This document shows positions 34,588 through 46,800 of a DNA stretch of 64,000 nt, piece after piece (positions within the stretch are counted from its first letter, which is position 1; the number at the start of each line of letters is the position of its first letter). Where the stretch lies: NCBI GenBank assembly GCA_015179025.1, contig WHUX01000020.1, forward strand, positions 434,001 through 498,000, in the 5' to 3' direction. This DNA is from Terfezia claveryi (Eukaryota > Ascomycota > Pezizomycetes > Pezizales > Pezizaceae). The notes below the pieces were generated by a model that was given only the letters and a program-made list of their open reading frames with translations, was not told the origin of the DNA and made no database searches. Made by a program: the position numbers and the translations under genes.

Positions 34588-35998
34588 TACGCAATATTGG
34601 GTGATGTCGAGATATCGAAGGTATCGTGATGTCGAGATATAGAGGGCGTTGAGGGTTGCGATATTGAGAGCGTTGAGGGTTGCGATGATGTTGACTAGGG
34701 TGCTAATTTATTTTCAATTATCTCGTTAAGGGACTCCTGAGTCCCTTAACCAATTAAGAGTTCAATTCAATTACTATTAAGGCTCTGGCCAATGAGCGGT
34801 GAGGCCAAGGAGCTAAGGCCCTTAGCGTGGCGCTTCGTAATTGACATTAGCTTAATTGAAATAACAATTGACCACCTCTTATATTCATGGATAATCCATG
34901 CTGTCTTATTGGGATGGGCATTCATCTCAGTCACATAGAAGGTAGTGAAGTATACTCTTGCTCATAATATTCTATATGATATGTCTTTCGTTCAAATCTA
35001 CCCATCTTCTACAACCACTCGATGTAAGGTGCTTCGGAGTCCTACAAACAGCCGATGAAAGAAACCTCAGTATGTGGCTCAGGAAAAATCCTCTTAATGT
35101 TTTATCAAAACCTGCATTTCTAGAGATTCTAGAGAAAACTCGGAGTAAGGTATACACCATGGACTATATGGTGGGGGCCTGGCGAAAAGCGTGTTGCTGG
35201 CCAATTGACTGTGTTGGGCCGAGACCGGTAACCCCCTCTAATGTCTTAGATGAGAAAGTCACAGTCTCATTGGTTGAAAATACACCTGGTCACCTACGTG
35301 AGCTATCTCACCAGGCAATTCGATTATTAGATCTAAAGGAAGATGGGAAGAATATACCAATCCTTAGGTTGATTGATTATGCTATAGAAAAGGTTACCAA
35401 CTATCGGGATATTGCTCCTCAAGCCCACACCCTCAACAAGCTCTGGAGTGGCAAGCAGAAGACACGGTCTCAATATGTTGGTGGCCAAGCAAGAGTGCTG
35501 GATCATAAGCATATTAATGAGGGTATTAAGAAGCTTGCAGATGCAGCAGCAGCCAAGCTGGAATGGCAGCGGGTGGTAGAAGAGAAGAAAAGAGTTGCAG
35601 AGCACAAGAAAGCTGCTAAAGAGGCCTCCAATAAGCAGTGGAAAACTGATCTACAACAATATAATAAGGTTGACCTACCAGCGTGGCAAGCTGAGTGTGC
35701 AGAGATTGATGCCGCATGGATTGCTGCTAAAAAGCCTGACCGGAAGCGCTCTGGGAAGAAGCCACCATACCCCCCTCGAGCAAAGCGACCACTCAAGCCT
35801 AAAGGGCCAATCAGTACTATGGAAGGGGCTGGTAACCTTTCTGTGGTTGCGGAGGCAGAGGTTGATAATAAAAGAGAGTTTGAGGTGGATCCGGAGGAAG
35901 ATCAGCAGGATTTGGTGGATTCTATGAGAGCTCTTGAAATTGAGCATTTTGCACAGGTTAGTTCTCCTGGCAATGACCGTGCCGTTTTGCTATTTTGA

Positions 35999-37873
35999 GG
36001 CATACCCCGGCAACATTGATTTAACATGGAAATAGATTTGGAGTGGGGGGAATATTGGAGAGGTCTCATCCTAAGCGGGTGTGTATTTGGGTATTGCGTT
36101 GTTTTGGTGTGAGCGCAATCATGTTGGAGAGCGTAGTGTTTCTATAGATCTTAATTTAGCCGGAATGCCTCTTGCTAGCCTGCTCGTGCGGTATCACGGG
36201 ATGCAAGTAGACTAGCCCGAATCGTCACCATACAATCTTCATCTAGCCAGAAGTAATTCCAACGTAGCCACACCAAAACTACCCCAATTTTGTGAAAAAT
36301 CTCTAGTACTGGTACCGTATATGTCTTAGAATATGAAGGAACTCCACTCTGGCGGCTGAATTCATGCCATCCAACCATTTGCGATTGCCAGTGATCCCCT
36401 CCCCCCCCGCGAGGAAAGAAAAATCCGATTACAAGAGTATCACATTTCCTGTAGGTACCACCGGCCGAAACTCTCTCGTATCTGTCCACCTGGGTTTCCA
36501 GATGGCTCCTAAAAAAAAAAAAGAAAAAAAAAAAAAACCTATCTGTCAGCATTACAGCTGCAAATCCCCGGCTTACTAAACATGCATAATGCACTGTGCT
36601 AGTGGCCTAAGCTTATTGCACCGGATGGGAGCACTTTGTTGGAGAGTGTAACCGCTAGGACAAAACGTGATCCTGGATGCTAGGTTTGCCCAAACACCGA
36701 TAGTATATTGTACTCTCACAGCACACCTTGGCACCAAGACAGGGTAGTTACCAAATTGGGCAGTGACTTCTACAATTGGACAGCTTGGGTCAGACCCACG
36801 AAGTCAATATGCATATCCAAGTCACTCCTTTAATTCAATGTACCTTACTCTGTACATCATGATGTATTCAGCTCTCCCTTCGTTTCCCTCCCCATTTCAA
36901 TTCCAATACAGCTATGCTAATTGGCCTAATGTGTACTGTACATACATATCGGTTGACTTAAGTGGCTCCTATGCACATTCCCCTTTACAAATTTGGGTGA
37001 TAGCGTTATAAATATCTATGCACCAGTCAGTATCTTAGCTTTTTGTCAAGATAGGGAGTTCTGGATAGTCGTTGTATATAACCATTAAAGGGTTTGATAC
37101 TTTGCGGCTGTGGGCGGTTTATTAGTTATTTATATGTTCAATTACCTTTGTATAATTCTAGTAGTAGAAATGGCCCGAGAAATTGAACTGTCTTGAAAAG
37201 TTCGGACGTACTAGCGTTATAATGATTCAGCAAGATCTGGTAGCGAGTACCGCAATGGAACCTACATTTGGATGTTCCAGGAGCCGGCTGCAAGCCACCG
37301 TATTATAACCAATCTTCAGGGAGGCCTGTTATTATTGAAGAGACGCCGTTTTATTCAAAGAGAACTAATACATCAACAACTCTCGGAAACGGCCACTCCG
37401 ATGCCAAACATTCTATAAAAATAATAACTGATACGAGATACTAATTAACAGCTGACTGTATTAAGACACTTGAGAATGCTCAAATCCCCCAATCTTCAAG
37501 ATACAAGAATCCAGCATCCATGAAACAGGAGCGTTCCAGATATTTTTAACTGAAACAAAGTCTAGGAGATAGAATTTGGAAGCTATTAATAAGACCAGTG
37601 TTCCCCAAGCAATAATAAATGTCCCCATCAATGTTCACGCAAAAACGAGAATACATAAGATTATCAGAATCGGTCGGCGTGTAACGAGCCCCATACCAAT
37701 CCTCCGATTAGTAACCCAGATGCCATTTGTAAGTGTTATTTATATATAATTAGCTTGGTATATAATATCGCAATACCCTGGTTTAGCTCATGAAATTGTC
37801 AAAGTTAGCCCCAGTATTCAGTGACGGGCGATCACAATGAAAAGGCTGATATCTGCAGACTGTGGCAACTCTC
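35999..37873. other. intergenic, no supported gene
   Basis: AT-rich, with an A-rich tract at about 36510-36537. A 139-codon minus frame (36175-36594) is driven by that tract and is not believed. The right part is the 3' flank of the histidine kinase gene. Confidence 0.5.
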
Positions 37874-40800
37874 CTAACTTTTCAGGGTTCTAGTCCCTTC
37901 CCCAACTGTATTCATATGGTCAATCCACATCCTTTCTAGTGCGCCAAACATTGCCGGTTTCACCATAAAGGCATCCACTCCGGCAAGGAATGCATCTTGC
38001 CTATCGGTAGCAGCTGCTAATCCAGTAAAGGCAATGATATAAGCTCTTTTGAATGCCGGGTCACACTGTTCTAGAGAACGAATTTCGCGCGTTGTTTCAG
38101 TGCCAGAGAGTATTGGCATTTCTGTGTATAGCATCTGAAGTTAGCAAAACTATACTGCTGAGAATTTTGGTGAATTGATTTGTCATGGTGCTTTGTGCGT
38201 CGGAGGCCCAAAGACTCAATCGGAATACGTACGCAGGTCCATAAGGATGACGTCGTACCCCCCGTTATCTCTATTAGCCTTGACGTAGTTCAGGGCCTCA
38301 AGACCATTGAGGGCAGTGGAAAAGGGGTATCCCTTTCTAGCAAGGAAAGTGGTAAGAAGACGCATGTTTATGTGGTTGTCTTCGACGACTAAAATGGTGG
38401 GTTTGTGGGAGTCCACATTTTGGCACAGCTGGGACATGTGGATAAGCCTCCGCATAGGGGTGATCACACCCGGCTCCGGTAGTTCCCCTTGCTGTTGCGC
38501 CTGCTCTAAGGCCCTCTGGGTGTCGCTCCGACTGCTTGAGGTTACACTTTCCATAGGTGCCGAGGATAGGAAATTTTTTTGCTCTTTGTGCACCTGATTT
38601 TGCTCAATCGCCGCTCGCACTGCTTTGGTGAAGGTCATTGGCCCAATGGGATTTCGTAAAAATGTAACCAATCCATCTCTGCCTGTCACCGGTTTTGTCG
38701 TACATAATGATATGACAGGAATATTCCGTTTCGGAGCTCCCTCAATATCAATACAGCCAACATCCGCTGCTATCAGAATATCTGCTTCCCCCACATTGTC
38801 CGTTATGCTCATTCCGTAACAACCTATTGCATATTCGCTCAATGTCTCTTCTAGTAGCTCCAAGCTGCTCTTTTGCCAGAGTGCCCCGATATCCTTGTCT
38901 CTTTCAAACCCAATGAACTTCACTCTCTTGTTCTGCACCATCCCTTTCAACGTTTCATCTAACCCACATATTGCGTCGGACCCCTCCATGTTTGTTCCTC
39001 TTGGAACTATCACAGGCAGTACTACTGCCACAACTGTTCCCACTCCTTTTTGACTAGTGACGGAAATTCTCCCCTCGAGTACTCTAACTAATTGCCTCAC
39101 AAGGCTTAGACCCAGTCCCGTTCCCGGACTCAACAAATTCTCTTGGCAGAATGGTGTAAATAGTTTGGTTTTCAAAAACTCCCTTGATATACCTTTTCCG
39201 GAATCAGCAACTGTCAATAAAACCCTTGCTTTGCCATCCTGCTCCTTTATTGTATTCAGTGACACTTTGACCCATCCACCTGGCCGATTATACTTCACTG
39301 CGTTGCTAGCTAGATTGTTGATAATACGGCGTAAAGATGGACGATTAATACCGAAGGTCCAAGCGCCATGGGGTATATCAATGATCACTGCGACGTTTTG
39401 GTTTAGTTCTGGGTCAGTGAATAACGATGTGGCCAAAACACCCTTCATGTTGTGCCCTAGACACATACTCTCCATAACATCCTGGACAAAGTGAGCCAAA
39501 TCTGTGTCATCGTAACCCAATACCGTGGTATTTGGTAGTTCCAGATCTATGGTAGGGGCTGTTAAGTTGGTCACGAGAGCGGCGGAACCCACGCTCATAT
39601 TCTCCGGATCCTCCCGCTGGAGGGACTTGTTAGTGAGTGTAAAATTGCTTCCATCTCCACTGCTAACGCTAGTGGTGTCGTCAACAGCTTGAAATTGGGT
39701 GGGTATATTGTCTTCCTGATATTTCGTGGCGCAAAGTTTCTGAAACTCCAAAACATGGTTAACTGTTTCGAGTAAAGTGTTGGCGCATGAGCGGATGGTG
39801 TCCACGAATGGCTTCAGGTGTGCATCCAAATGGAGCCTGTCAAGGTCAACAAGGAACTCCGCACTCGCTAGAATACCGTGGAGGGGCGTTCGGAGCTCGT
39901 GCGATATGCTTGATATAAATTCTGATTTTGCTCTGTCGGCTGCAATCATACTTCATGAGATTAGTGTGTGTGGTTCATATATACAGGAAAGGAAGCCCAG
40001 TCTAGCTATGCTTATTATTGGTCTCAAATTTAACGCCCAGTTGCGGGATACTTTTTAGTAGACCATAACCCGAAAAGAACTCCACCCTGAAGGGGGACTT
40101 AGGCCTTGACGTACCATTCAAAATATTGATCCTACTGACCTCCGCTGCTATTCCTCTGGCAACACCAATCACGAAGCGACCCTCAATCTCTGAACAAAAG
40201 GTACGTGTCTCCTCGCACGTCCAAACCACAGCAACTGCAAACACATCTCCTGCGGCAGCTGGCATTGTTCCAGTGCTGTGCTCTCCTGCAACCAGCGGCA
40301 CCACAATTGCGCTGCGCACCCCTGGCAGGAACTTGGGCAGGACCTCCTCTGTTTTCGACCGACTGCAAGTACGCATCTCAGCTTCCGATAGTTCTGACTC
40401 GGAGCTTGAATGCGTCTCACAGCGTAATGCAACGATCCCCCCCCGCCGGTTCTATTCTCCGCCGCAATCTCGGCCAGAGTCCGCTCGTCTAGTGCAGCCA
40501 TATCGAACCCCGAATTCTGTAGGTGTGAAGTGCACGTGGCTGGTGAGCCTGGATGGGACACACTCAAGGAACCCCTAGTGGAGGACGCATGCGCCAGCAC
40601 TCCGGTACACCGCCGAAGCCACTTTGGTCTGCGCCCCCTCACTCTCGATTCCATCTCAGGAGATGAAGAAATGTACGCTGCAGCTGCGGTAGTGCCCATA
40701 TCAGTAAGTGTTTCTACATCACCAGGTACCTGCATATCCAAGTTATTGTGAAGGCTGTCAGAATCATCCGATAACCCTTCCAAGTCCGGGTCCAAGAAAA

Positions 40801-42764
40801 CAACATTTGCATCAATGGCATCATGAATCCATGCTGCCGCGCGGGAAAAAGTCGAGCGGAAAGAACTCTCAATAGATGTCGTTTTCTCATAATTAGACAT
40901 CCGCTGGGGTAATTCCGCTGGCACACTTGTTATCTTAATTGTGTCGGCGGTGGGAGGGAGAGGTAACGATGCTGGAAAGGCTGTTGTTGCCTGTGTCGAG
41001 GTCGAAAAATACGATAACGTATCTGAGGTCGAAGATGGTGACACAAGCGGACCATGGGAATTCCATTGAGCAATGGACGATATTGCCGGCGGGAGAGCGC
41101 TGCTATCCCCCAAATCCAAGCCCATTGGACTTGCTGCTGCAAAATCTTTAGGTAAATCCACCTGTTCCATTGTCATCTCTGCCTTCGTTAATTCATGTGA
41201 CTGCTTGCTGTCGGAACCCCCTTCGATATGTTCTAACTCAATCACACCAGGCTGCATTTTTCGGCTACGGGCCTGGGTGATCCACGACTTAGGCTTCTCC
41301 TCCATGACCAACTCCATTGCTGTTATGGAGGTAGTCATGGCATCATTGCTGCTCTGGACCTGAATTTTATCTCCCTTCACCTCTGTCGTCTGTCGTTCTG
41401 GTTCTTCAATTTCACCCTCCCGTGCCCTATGATACTGTTTTATGTCCTTTCTCATTCGCATACTATCTTCCTTTTCCAGCTCTTCCCGCTCTCTGTGCTT
41501 GTGGTCCCTTTCCCGCTCCATTCTGACCATCTCCGCAAACCACTCCTCTTGAAAAGCAGCCCGGCGCTCCTCGACCCTTTTCCTTCTCCATGCTTCCTGT
41601 CTACTCCGTTCCTCTAGCTCCTCTACACTCCACACTCTCCCATCTCTCCTTTCTAGCATCTTGTGGCGAGTGGACCCTTGCCCTTGCCCCTCCCCCTCCT
41701 CCTCCAAGAAGCCCTCGGCAATGAATCTCCCCAACGCAATCTCAGTTGCCTGCTTCTTCCTCTCGTCCTCGCTCTCCCGCTTCCTTTCGAGATAATCCAT
41801 CACAACCTCGGCAAACGAAGAAAGTGTCGCTCGCTCCTCCCTGGTCAATCCAGAAGGCCGTGTTCGATCATCAATGATACAAACAGTCCCTATAGACACG
41901 CCTGCCTTTGTTCGTATTGGCGACGAAGCATAGAATCTGGCATACGGCCATTCCCGAACGAAACCCCCAGCATGATACCTGGGATGCCGGCTCAAATCTG
42001 GTATTTCAAGGAGATATGGCTCGTTATTACCTATCGGAGGATGCACGAGCGCAATGGTATGCTCACACAACCCCCCCTCGGCGGGCAACGCAAGGCCTGC
42101 TCCTAGCCACAACTGGTCCCCCGGTGCATGTGTGTGGGGATAATTCAGTGATAGGGTCCGAGTGGATTCTGCTAGGACGTAAGAAACCCCATTTGCGACG
42201 ACTGTGATAATGCAGCGTTGGGCGTCGAAGGTCCGGGAGATAAGGTTGGCGATGCACGCGATAATGGGGTCATGAGAATTTACCAAGGTCAGGGAGTCCG
42301 AGAAGGACGGTGGGGTGTAAACCCCGAGAGGGCTCAGGGGGCTGCTGCGGAGGGATGGAGGGGGCTGATAGTAGCTATTCGTGGAAAGTCCCAAAGGGCA
42401 CCCGCGTGATAGTCAGTACGTCTTCGATGATTCTCCCCAGTTCCAACCAGTATTATTTGATATTGACAACGATTGGAAATAAATCAATGGCAACAAAGCA
42501 CAAGAACACCCCCACTACTCAAAAAATATATGCCACTCGGAAGCGGAAAACCATGATCTGAACTTACCGAAATACCTCCCGTGCCCTCAACGAATGCGGC
42601 GCATCCCCCAAAATACCCGGGCCAACATGCATCCCATGATTTGGGTCGATATGCCACAGTGGTGATGATTCTGGGTTCACGGTAGCCGTCGACGCTGTCG
42701 GCACCGTCTTCAGAGCTTGCGGGCTCTCGTGACCAGGCTGGTGAATGCAATTTGTACCGCACAT
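37874..42764 (-). CDS. hybrid histidine kinase (GAF-HisKA-HATPase_c-REC), one frameshift
   Basis: Two-component sensor kinase feeding a phosphorelay (family knowledge), about 1470 aa. Exons: 42568-42764, 40115-42374, 38233-39939, 37874-38121. Domains: GAF near 95-230 (DAQRCIITVV to SIGTVCIIDDRTRPSGLTREE), a long charged coiled region and Ser/Thr-rich linker, HisKA with SHELRTPLHG (His about 832), HATPase with NNLASNAVKYN (N box), ADSGKGIS (G1), FTPFCQEN (F) and GTGLGLSLV (G2), and REC from about 1333 with VVEDN, VILMDLQMP (phospho-Asp, across intron 3), AFTG and MVKPA. No transmembrane segment is seen, so it is probably cytosolic. Exon 2 needs one extra base in the C8 run at 40437-40444; with it, the phases at both borders agree and the frame runs on. 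This may be a sequence error or a real lesion. It starts at MCGTNCIHQ. Confidence 0.9.
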
Positions 42765-44190
42765 TTGAAGCGGGACGAACGGTAACCCCGCGATGCTATG
42801 CTATGCGCCGGTACGGTTTGGAAGCAACTTGTCAGTCTGGCGATGTTGCCCAGCGTTACAAAGTTGGATTACATAGGGTTGGGAGAGGATACCTAGAAGG
42901 CCGACTTCGATGGGCCTGCGCCCCCTTGCCCCTGCAGGCGGCATTCGGTATACAGCCCGGTTTCACTTGGAATATTCCTTTCTTTTCTGCGTGAAACCAA
43001 AGGTTGGGTGGTACCTACCAGAAACCGTGCAGCCAGCCTGGATCCCTGACTGCAGATCATCAACAGCCTGATTTCCACCAATCGTCATTGACTAAAATAA
43101 GCACTCGCAAATCTCGATCTGCATGCATGTACATCATGTCCACGCATCTTGAAATTCATTGGCAACCACTCAGCACTAGTACCGTCAGCTGTCGCGTCCG
43201 ACCCGTACTGCAGTTACACGAGGTACCTACTCTAGGTAACATTGGGGTGGGCCGGTAGTCCCGGCTAGTCTCGAAACACCCATTGTACTTCGTAAGCCAG
43301 GAAGCAAAAATCCGCTTCCTGATACATGTGATTTCACAGGATACTGTCTCAGCTCGGGGGGCCTGTTCACACAGTGGCGTAAAAGTTTAGTATGTTTTGA
43401 CCATGGCGAATCCGTCCTTCTTAGCTTTCTCCTGGAGCAGTCCAGATTCGTATGCGTGATGGTAGCGCGGGGGAAAGGGCACCATATTATTATTATTATC
43501 AAGTGTGGTGGTGTATTTAGTCCCATTTTATTTTTGATGTGTAAGCGGACTTAGGTACTGAGGATGGACGAACGCCAAGCAATTTACTGTGCCACGTTAC
43601 GCATATGTATCTAAAGCGTTAAGAAAAAGGTGTGTTTTTCAAGGTCTATTCTTCCTCATTATAGTAGCCAATTTCCTGTTTTCCGACTTCAAATTCATGT
43701 TGCGCAGATTGGCCACCGGCACCGTCAAATGTTACAAATTAATAAGTAAGGAGGTCTGCCGGATGCAGGTTTAGGTACGTTATACATAATCTATATATAT
43801 ATTTCACTACCACAAGGGCTGATGAATGTGTAGGAGGGGTTTGCGGTAATGGGGGCTGCGAGTTGGCCTCAGGGACATGTGCTTCTACAAAGCCCTATAT
43901 GTCTCTCTAGTTTACTTTAATTATTCAATTCTTCTTTCTACTCCCCTTGAATGTGTGTCACACTCTAACTTATAGCTACTAAAACCTATATGGGATGTAG
44001 CCATTTGTTATCGAACCACTCTCTAGATTTGCTTCTTACCACCCAATTACAAACTCACTTCTAGTATTGGTCTGCTTTGGTCCAAGATGCTTTAGCCATG
44101 AGCTAGGCTGACTATAAGATTTCAAACGAGCATACATATCAGGATCTTAAGACTCGGTTTGAAGAGAAATATCCGACCAAAACCATCAGT
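42765..44190. other. intergenic, upstream of the kinase gene
   Basis: No gene recognised. From about 44060 pogo-type HTH coding relics begin (see 44060-45123). Confidence 0.5.
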
Positions 44191-44861
44191 AGGGGTTGTC
44201 AAATCCCAACCTGGTTCATGCACCAGATTTTTAGTGCAAGCCACAAGCTAACTAAAATAGGCCGAGGGATTTGATTACCTCACGTTCATAAACCAAGGTT
44301 TGTTGCTATGGACCAAAGCGTCATACACAACCACCATCTACACACACGCATGCCGCGAACGTCAGAAAGAGCTCAACTTCTGCACGATATCGATGCTGCA
44401 CTTGAGATTGCAGCATGTTCGTATTTACTGGCATCAGATGAAGCAGAAGATGAAATAGAGGAAGAATCTAACGCAGAGCATATTCAAGATCTTCTAGAAG
44501 TACGAGATATCATTGCTGTATACCGGTATATTTCCCATGATACCAGTGCTGGTAGGCATGACATTATTATTGATGTCCTAGAGGCATAGCTTTCGCATCC
44601 TTCCAAGCCTTCCTCATCGCCATGTTTCTGCTAGTTGTGTTGTGCGTTGTGTTGAGCGTTGTGTATACCGTATGAGCGGTATTATGTGCTGGTGTGTTTG
44701 TGAACCAGGTTCCTAGGCCAGAAACCAAGAAACCAGACGATTTTGTCTGGTTCGACGAACTTGAACTTGAAATTACGCCACCGTTGAATTGGCCAATGAG
44801 AGTGGTTGCCAAGTGCCAAGGTGTGACAATTTCAGACCCAGGTTGGGATTTGACAACCCCT
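44191..44861. mobile_element. 671-bp nonautonomous Harbinger-type element
   Basis: Inverted ends AGGGGTTGTCAAATCCCAAC (24 bp in all) at 44191 and ending at 44861, with a 3-bp AGT duplication on each side (44188-44190 and 44862-44864). It contains the N-terminal part of a fungal Harbinger gene (44308-44589). It landed in the HTH-coding part of a pogo-like gene; removing it and one AGT restores the reading across the site. Confidence 0.85.
44308..44589 (+). pseudogene. truncated Harbinger-transposase N-terminal ORF
   Basis: 93 codons with MPRTSERAQLLHDIDAALE and an acidic stretch followed by YRYISHDTSAGRHD, resembling the N-terminal region of fungal HARBI1-type transposases. The nuclease domain is missing, so the product could at most be an N-terminal fragment. 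Confidence 0.55.
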
Positions 44862-45063
44862 AGTATTTCACAAATCAGTAAGATTTCTGAAGCCCAAAAG
44901 ACCTCGAGTAGTATCAGCTACGGCATCTACACAACAACCTAAGATTCAGCCTAAGTATCGAGAAAAGCGGGATATTGAGATTCTACAAGGCATGGCTCGA
45001 TCAGACTGCTATCACGGTTTTTTTTAAAGCCTCTCTCGGACATTTCCTAGTTTTTGTATGTAT

Positions 45064-45116
45064 CTCGCGTTATAAGCAACTTTTTCCCGGTCCCCAGGAG
45101 TTGCTTATAACGCGAG
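45064..45116. repeat. perfect 18-bp hairpin near a pogo-type end
   Basis: CTCGCGTTATAAGCAACT at 45064-45081 is exactly inverted at 45099-45116, with a 17-bp loop. It lies 7 bp inside the CTG/TA right end of the element at 45123. It is probably the subterminal transposase-binding structure. Confidence 0.85.
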
Positions 45117-45257
45117 TTCACTGTAGTTGGTAACTTCTTCGCTGCACAGGCGCTTGGATCTAATTCCTCCATGCTTTTCGTTTTGGTTGCATAGTGTTGG
45201 ATATTTGCTATTCGTTTCATACCTGGTTGTAGTTGAAATTTGTCCCTTTTGATCATA

Positions 45258-46028
45258 CAGAGGTCTCTCGATACAAGCATACCAGATACAAGCATATATT
45301 GGTTACAAGCATACATTCGTCGGTCTCCACATAGTAAATAAGCTAGTCTCATGCCATTAAGCATACAAGAATATTCTTATTTTTTTTCGCTTAGTCACCA
45401 TACATATGCTTGTATCGGGAGCAGCGCTAAACCACAAATAGGTACATATCGATAAGAATTACCCGGCAACACCGCATCTTCCGGAGACAACATACAGTAG
45501 TCTGGTTGGCACAATCCCCCCTAACGGAACATACAGCATTACATACCGCAAGAACAACTGCAAGAACAATGGCCTCTTCTTCCAAATCTGCTGTTGTCCA
45601 ACATCGTTAGGCATTATCGGACGAATATCTCAGGCAGCACTCACACATATAGAGGATTACTCCTCTTTTATTTTCAAGCTGAACTACAGCTAATATCAGG
45701 GAGCTACAAGATGTTCTACAGCGTGAAAAAAAACGTATTGAGACTCTAGAAATTTAACGCAGGCGTCTGCATGTTCAGCGCAGGATCACTGAATTTCTGG
45801 TGGGTCCCAGAGGCACCTCCCCTGCCTCCTCTCCTTGACATTCCCGTCTCCACACCTACTCTCGTTTGGCTATTTCTTGTTTGTATGCTCTGCTAGTATT
45901 CATAAGCCTATTCCGTAACATTTCCTACCGCTAGTTAGCTTCATTCCATAGTTACCTATTTTCTCTTGCTATAAGCATATATTGGATACTAGCATACCTC
46001 TCCCGGTCCATGTATCGAGAGTCCTCTG
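45258..46028. mobile_element. 771-bp TA-flanked MITE with TATAAGCAT-type subterminal repeats
   Basis: Ends CAGAGGTCTCTCGATACA and CAGAGGACTCTCGATACA (inverted) are flanked by TA (45256-45257 and 46029-46030). Multiple ATACAAGCATA/ATAAGCATA motifs lie just inside both ends. No transposase ORF. An internal GTCTGGTTGGCACAA motif sits at 45500. Confidence 0.82.
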
Positions 46029-46379
46029 TATCATGAACATTGAGCAGAGTCATCTACTGGTTCTGGGCCACCCGCGAGAACACAATACCTGCGAGAGGCC
46101 CGGCCTGGCTGGCGGATGCCCGGACCCCTTGCGAGAGCTGCTAATTGTCTCGCAGCTGGCCCAGGCCAGCCGGGAGAACTCGGAGCTCACAATTGCCTAA
46201 CTGAGTAAAATCTAGATGTATAGTAGATATAAAGAAGTGAGGTACGCAATGAAGTGAAGTAGTAGAAAATGATGGTCCAGCTACAGTAAGCAAAAGGGCC
46301 TGCAGCATGAATTGTGTCTTCTTGAGAAGGAGAGGCAGAGGAGGACGGACCTGGAACAAGACCTGTTTATACATTTGAT

Positions 46380-46800
46380 ATTTGTAGGATGACACTGGGT
46401 AGTGCATTCTGCATACGTTTAAAACAGCGAAGGTTTGACAGTTGCCTTTACCGTACATTGGCACGTGGCTTCGAGTAAAGGTACTTCGTGATGTAGCCTC
46501 TCTTAATGACAAGCCGTTTATGTTGTATATTTGTACCCGTGTTGCAAAATAGCGATTCAGGATGTCATGGATGGTCCGCAGTTACGGTAATATCGCTCAG
46601 AATGTGGCTTTTAAATAATCTTGTAGAATAACCGCTTTGCATTTGGTAGCACGATCAATTCTAGGAATATATACTAAAACGAATTCTCCAATTTCAAATT
46701 CAGCTTTCTCATGAGTTTTACTGTATTTGATGCTCATTTGGGTACGAGCTCGAGCGGCATTACTCTCAACTCGGGTAAGCATTAGAGACGAATCCAGCAA
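46380..46800 (-). pseudogene. integrase C-terminal relic (KRBA2-like)
   Basis: One minus frame carries MLTRVESNAARARTQM then EFEIGEFVLVYIPRIDRATK, resembling the segment after the integrase core in KRBA2/Ginger-type proteins (QAxRM...VxIPxxDR). Downstream SLREATSRSTFTRSH and GKGNCQTF fit the Cys-rich tail of that family. The frames change and stop between them, and no catalytic core was found. Confidence 0.4.

Larger units (their letters stand above)
32071..34879. mobile_element. PIF/Harbinger DNA transposon, 2809 bp
   Basis: Terminal inverted repeats of about 50 bp begin AGAGG(T)(A/G)GTCAATTG and stay similar through the TTACGAAGCGCC motif. TAT lies on both sides (32068-32070 and 34880-34882) as a 3-bp target duplication. 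It has two convergent genes, as in the superfamily: a DDE nuclease on plus and a Myb/SANT-like partner on minus. The nuclease is intact; the partner has one stop. It sits inside a pogo transposase, so it is younger than that element. Confidence 0.9.
31130..35998 (+). pseudogene. pogo/DDE1 transposase gene split by a Harbinger insertion
   Basis: The left part (31130-32067) contains eroded frames with an HTH piece (VRTLGRRLAG), GAHWVNHFLKHNPGFKK, NIWNCDEK (first catalytic Asp), LPFIIRRGKTH and SSYMDDELGFEYIKKHF, all standard pogo transposase blocks in order. The right part (from 34883) continues with YWDGHSSQSH (the usual LDGHxSH block) and an open frame from about 34958 to 35998 containing THLLQPLDVRCFG (third catalytic Asp region) and a long charged C-terminus. 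The 2.8-kb Harbinger element at 32071-34879 interrupts it between these blocks. The left half also has stops and frameshifts, so the gene is dead. Confidence 0.82.
44060..45123 (+). pseudogene. pogo-like HTH relic and right end, interrupted at 44191-44861
   Basis: Before the insertion a frame reads YQDLKTRFEEKYPTKTIS; after it the reading continues ISQISKISEAQK, a typical transposase HTH. The piece ends at GAGTTCACTG followed by TA (45124-45125), with the TTATAAGCA subterminal motifs of this family. The catalytic part is absent and the left end was not found. Confidence 0.5.

Noticed and set aside
34981..35005. GTTCAAATC motif resembling a tRNA B box
   Set aside because: No acceptor or anticodon stem can be drawn around it; it lies inside the pogo coding relic.
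36175..36594. 139-codon minus-strand frame with a poly-Phe run
   Set aside because: The run comes from an A/T-rich tract; the rest shows no domain.
38180..42409. Many plus-strand frames opposite the histidine kinase
   Set aside because: Shadows of the minus-strand coding exons, without independent motifs.
45982..46200. 72-codon plus-strand frame
   Set aside because: Crosses the border of the MITE ending at 46028, so it is a chance fusion of element and flank.
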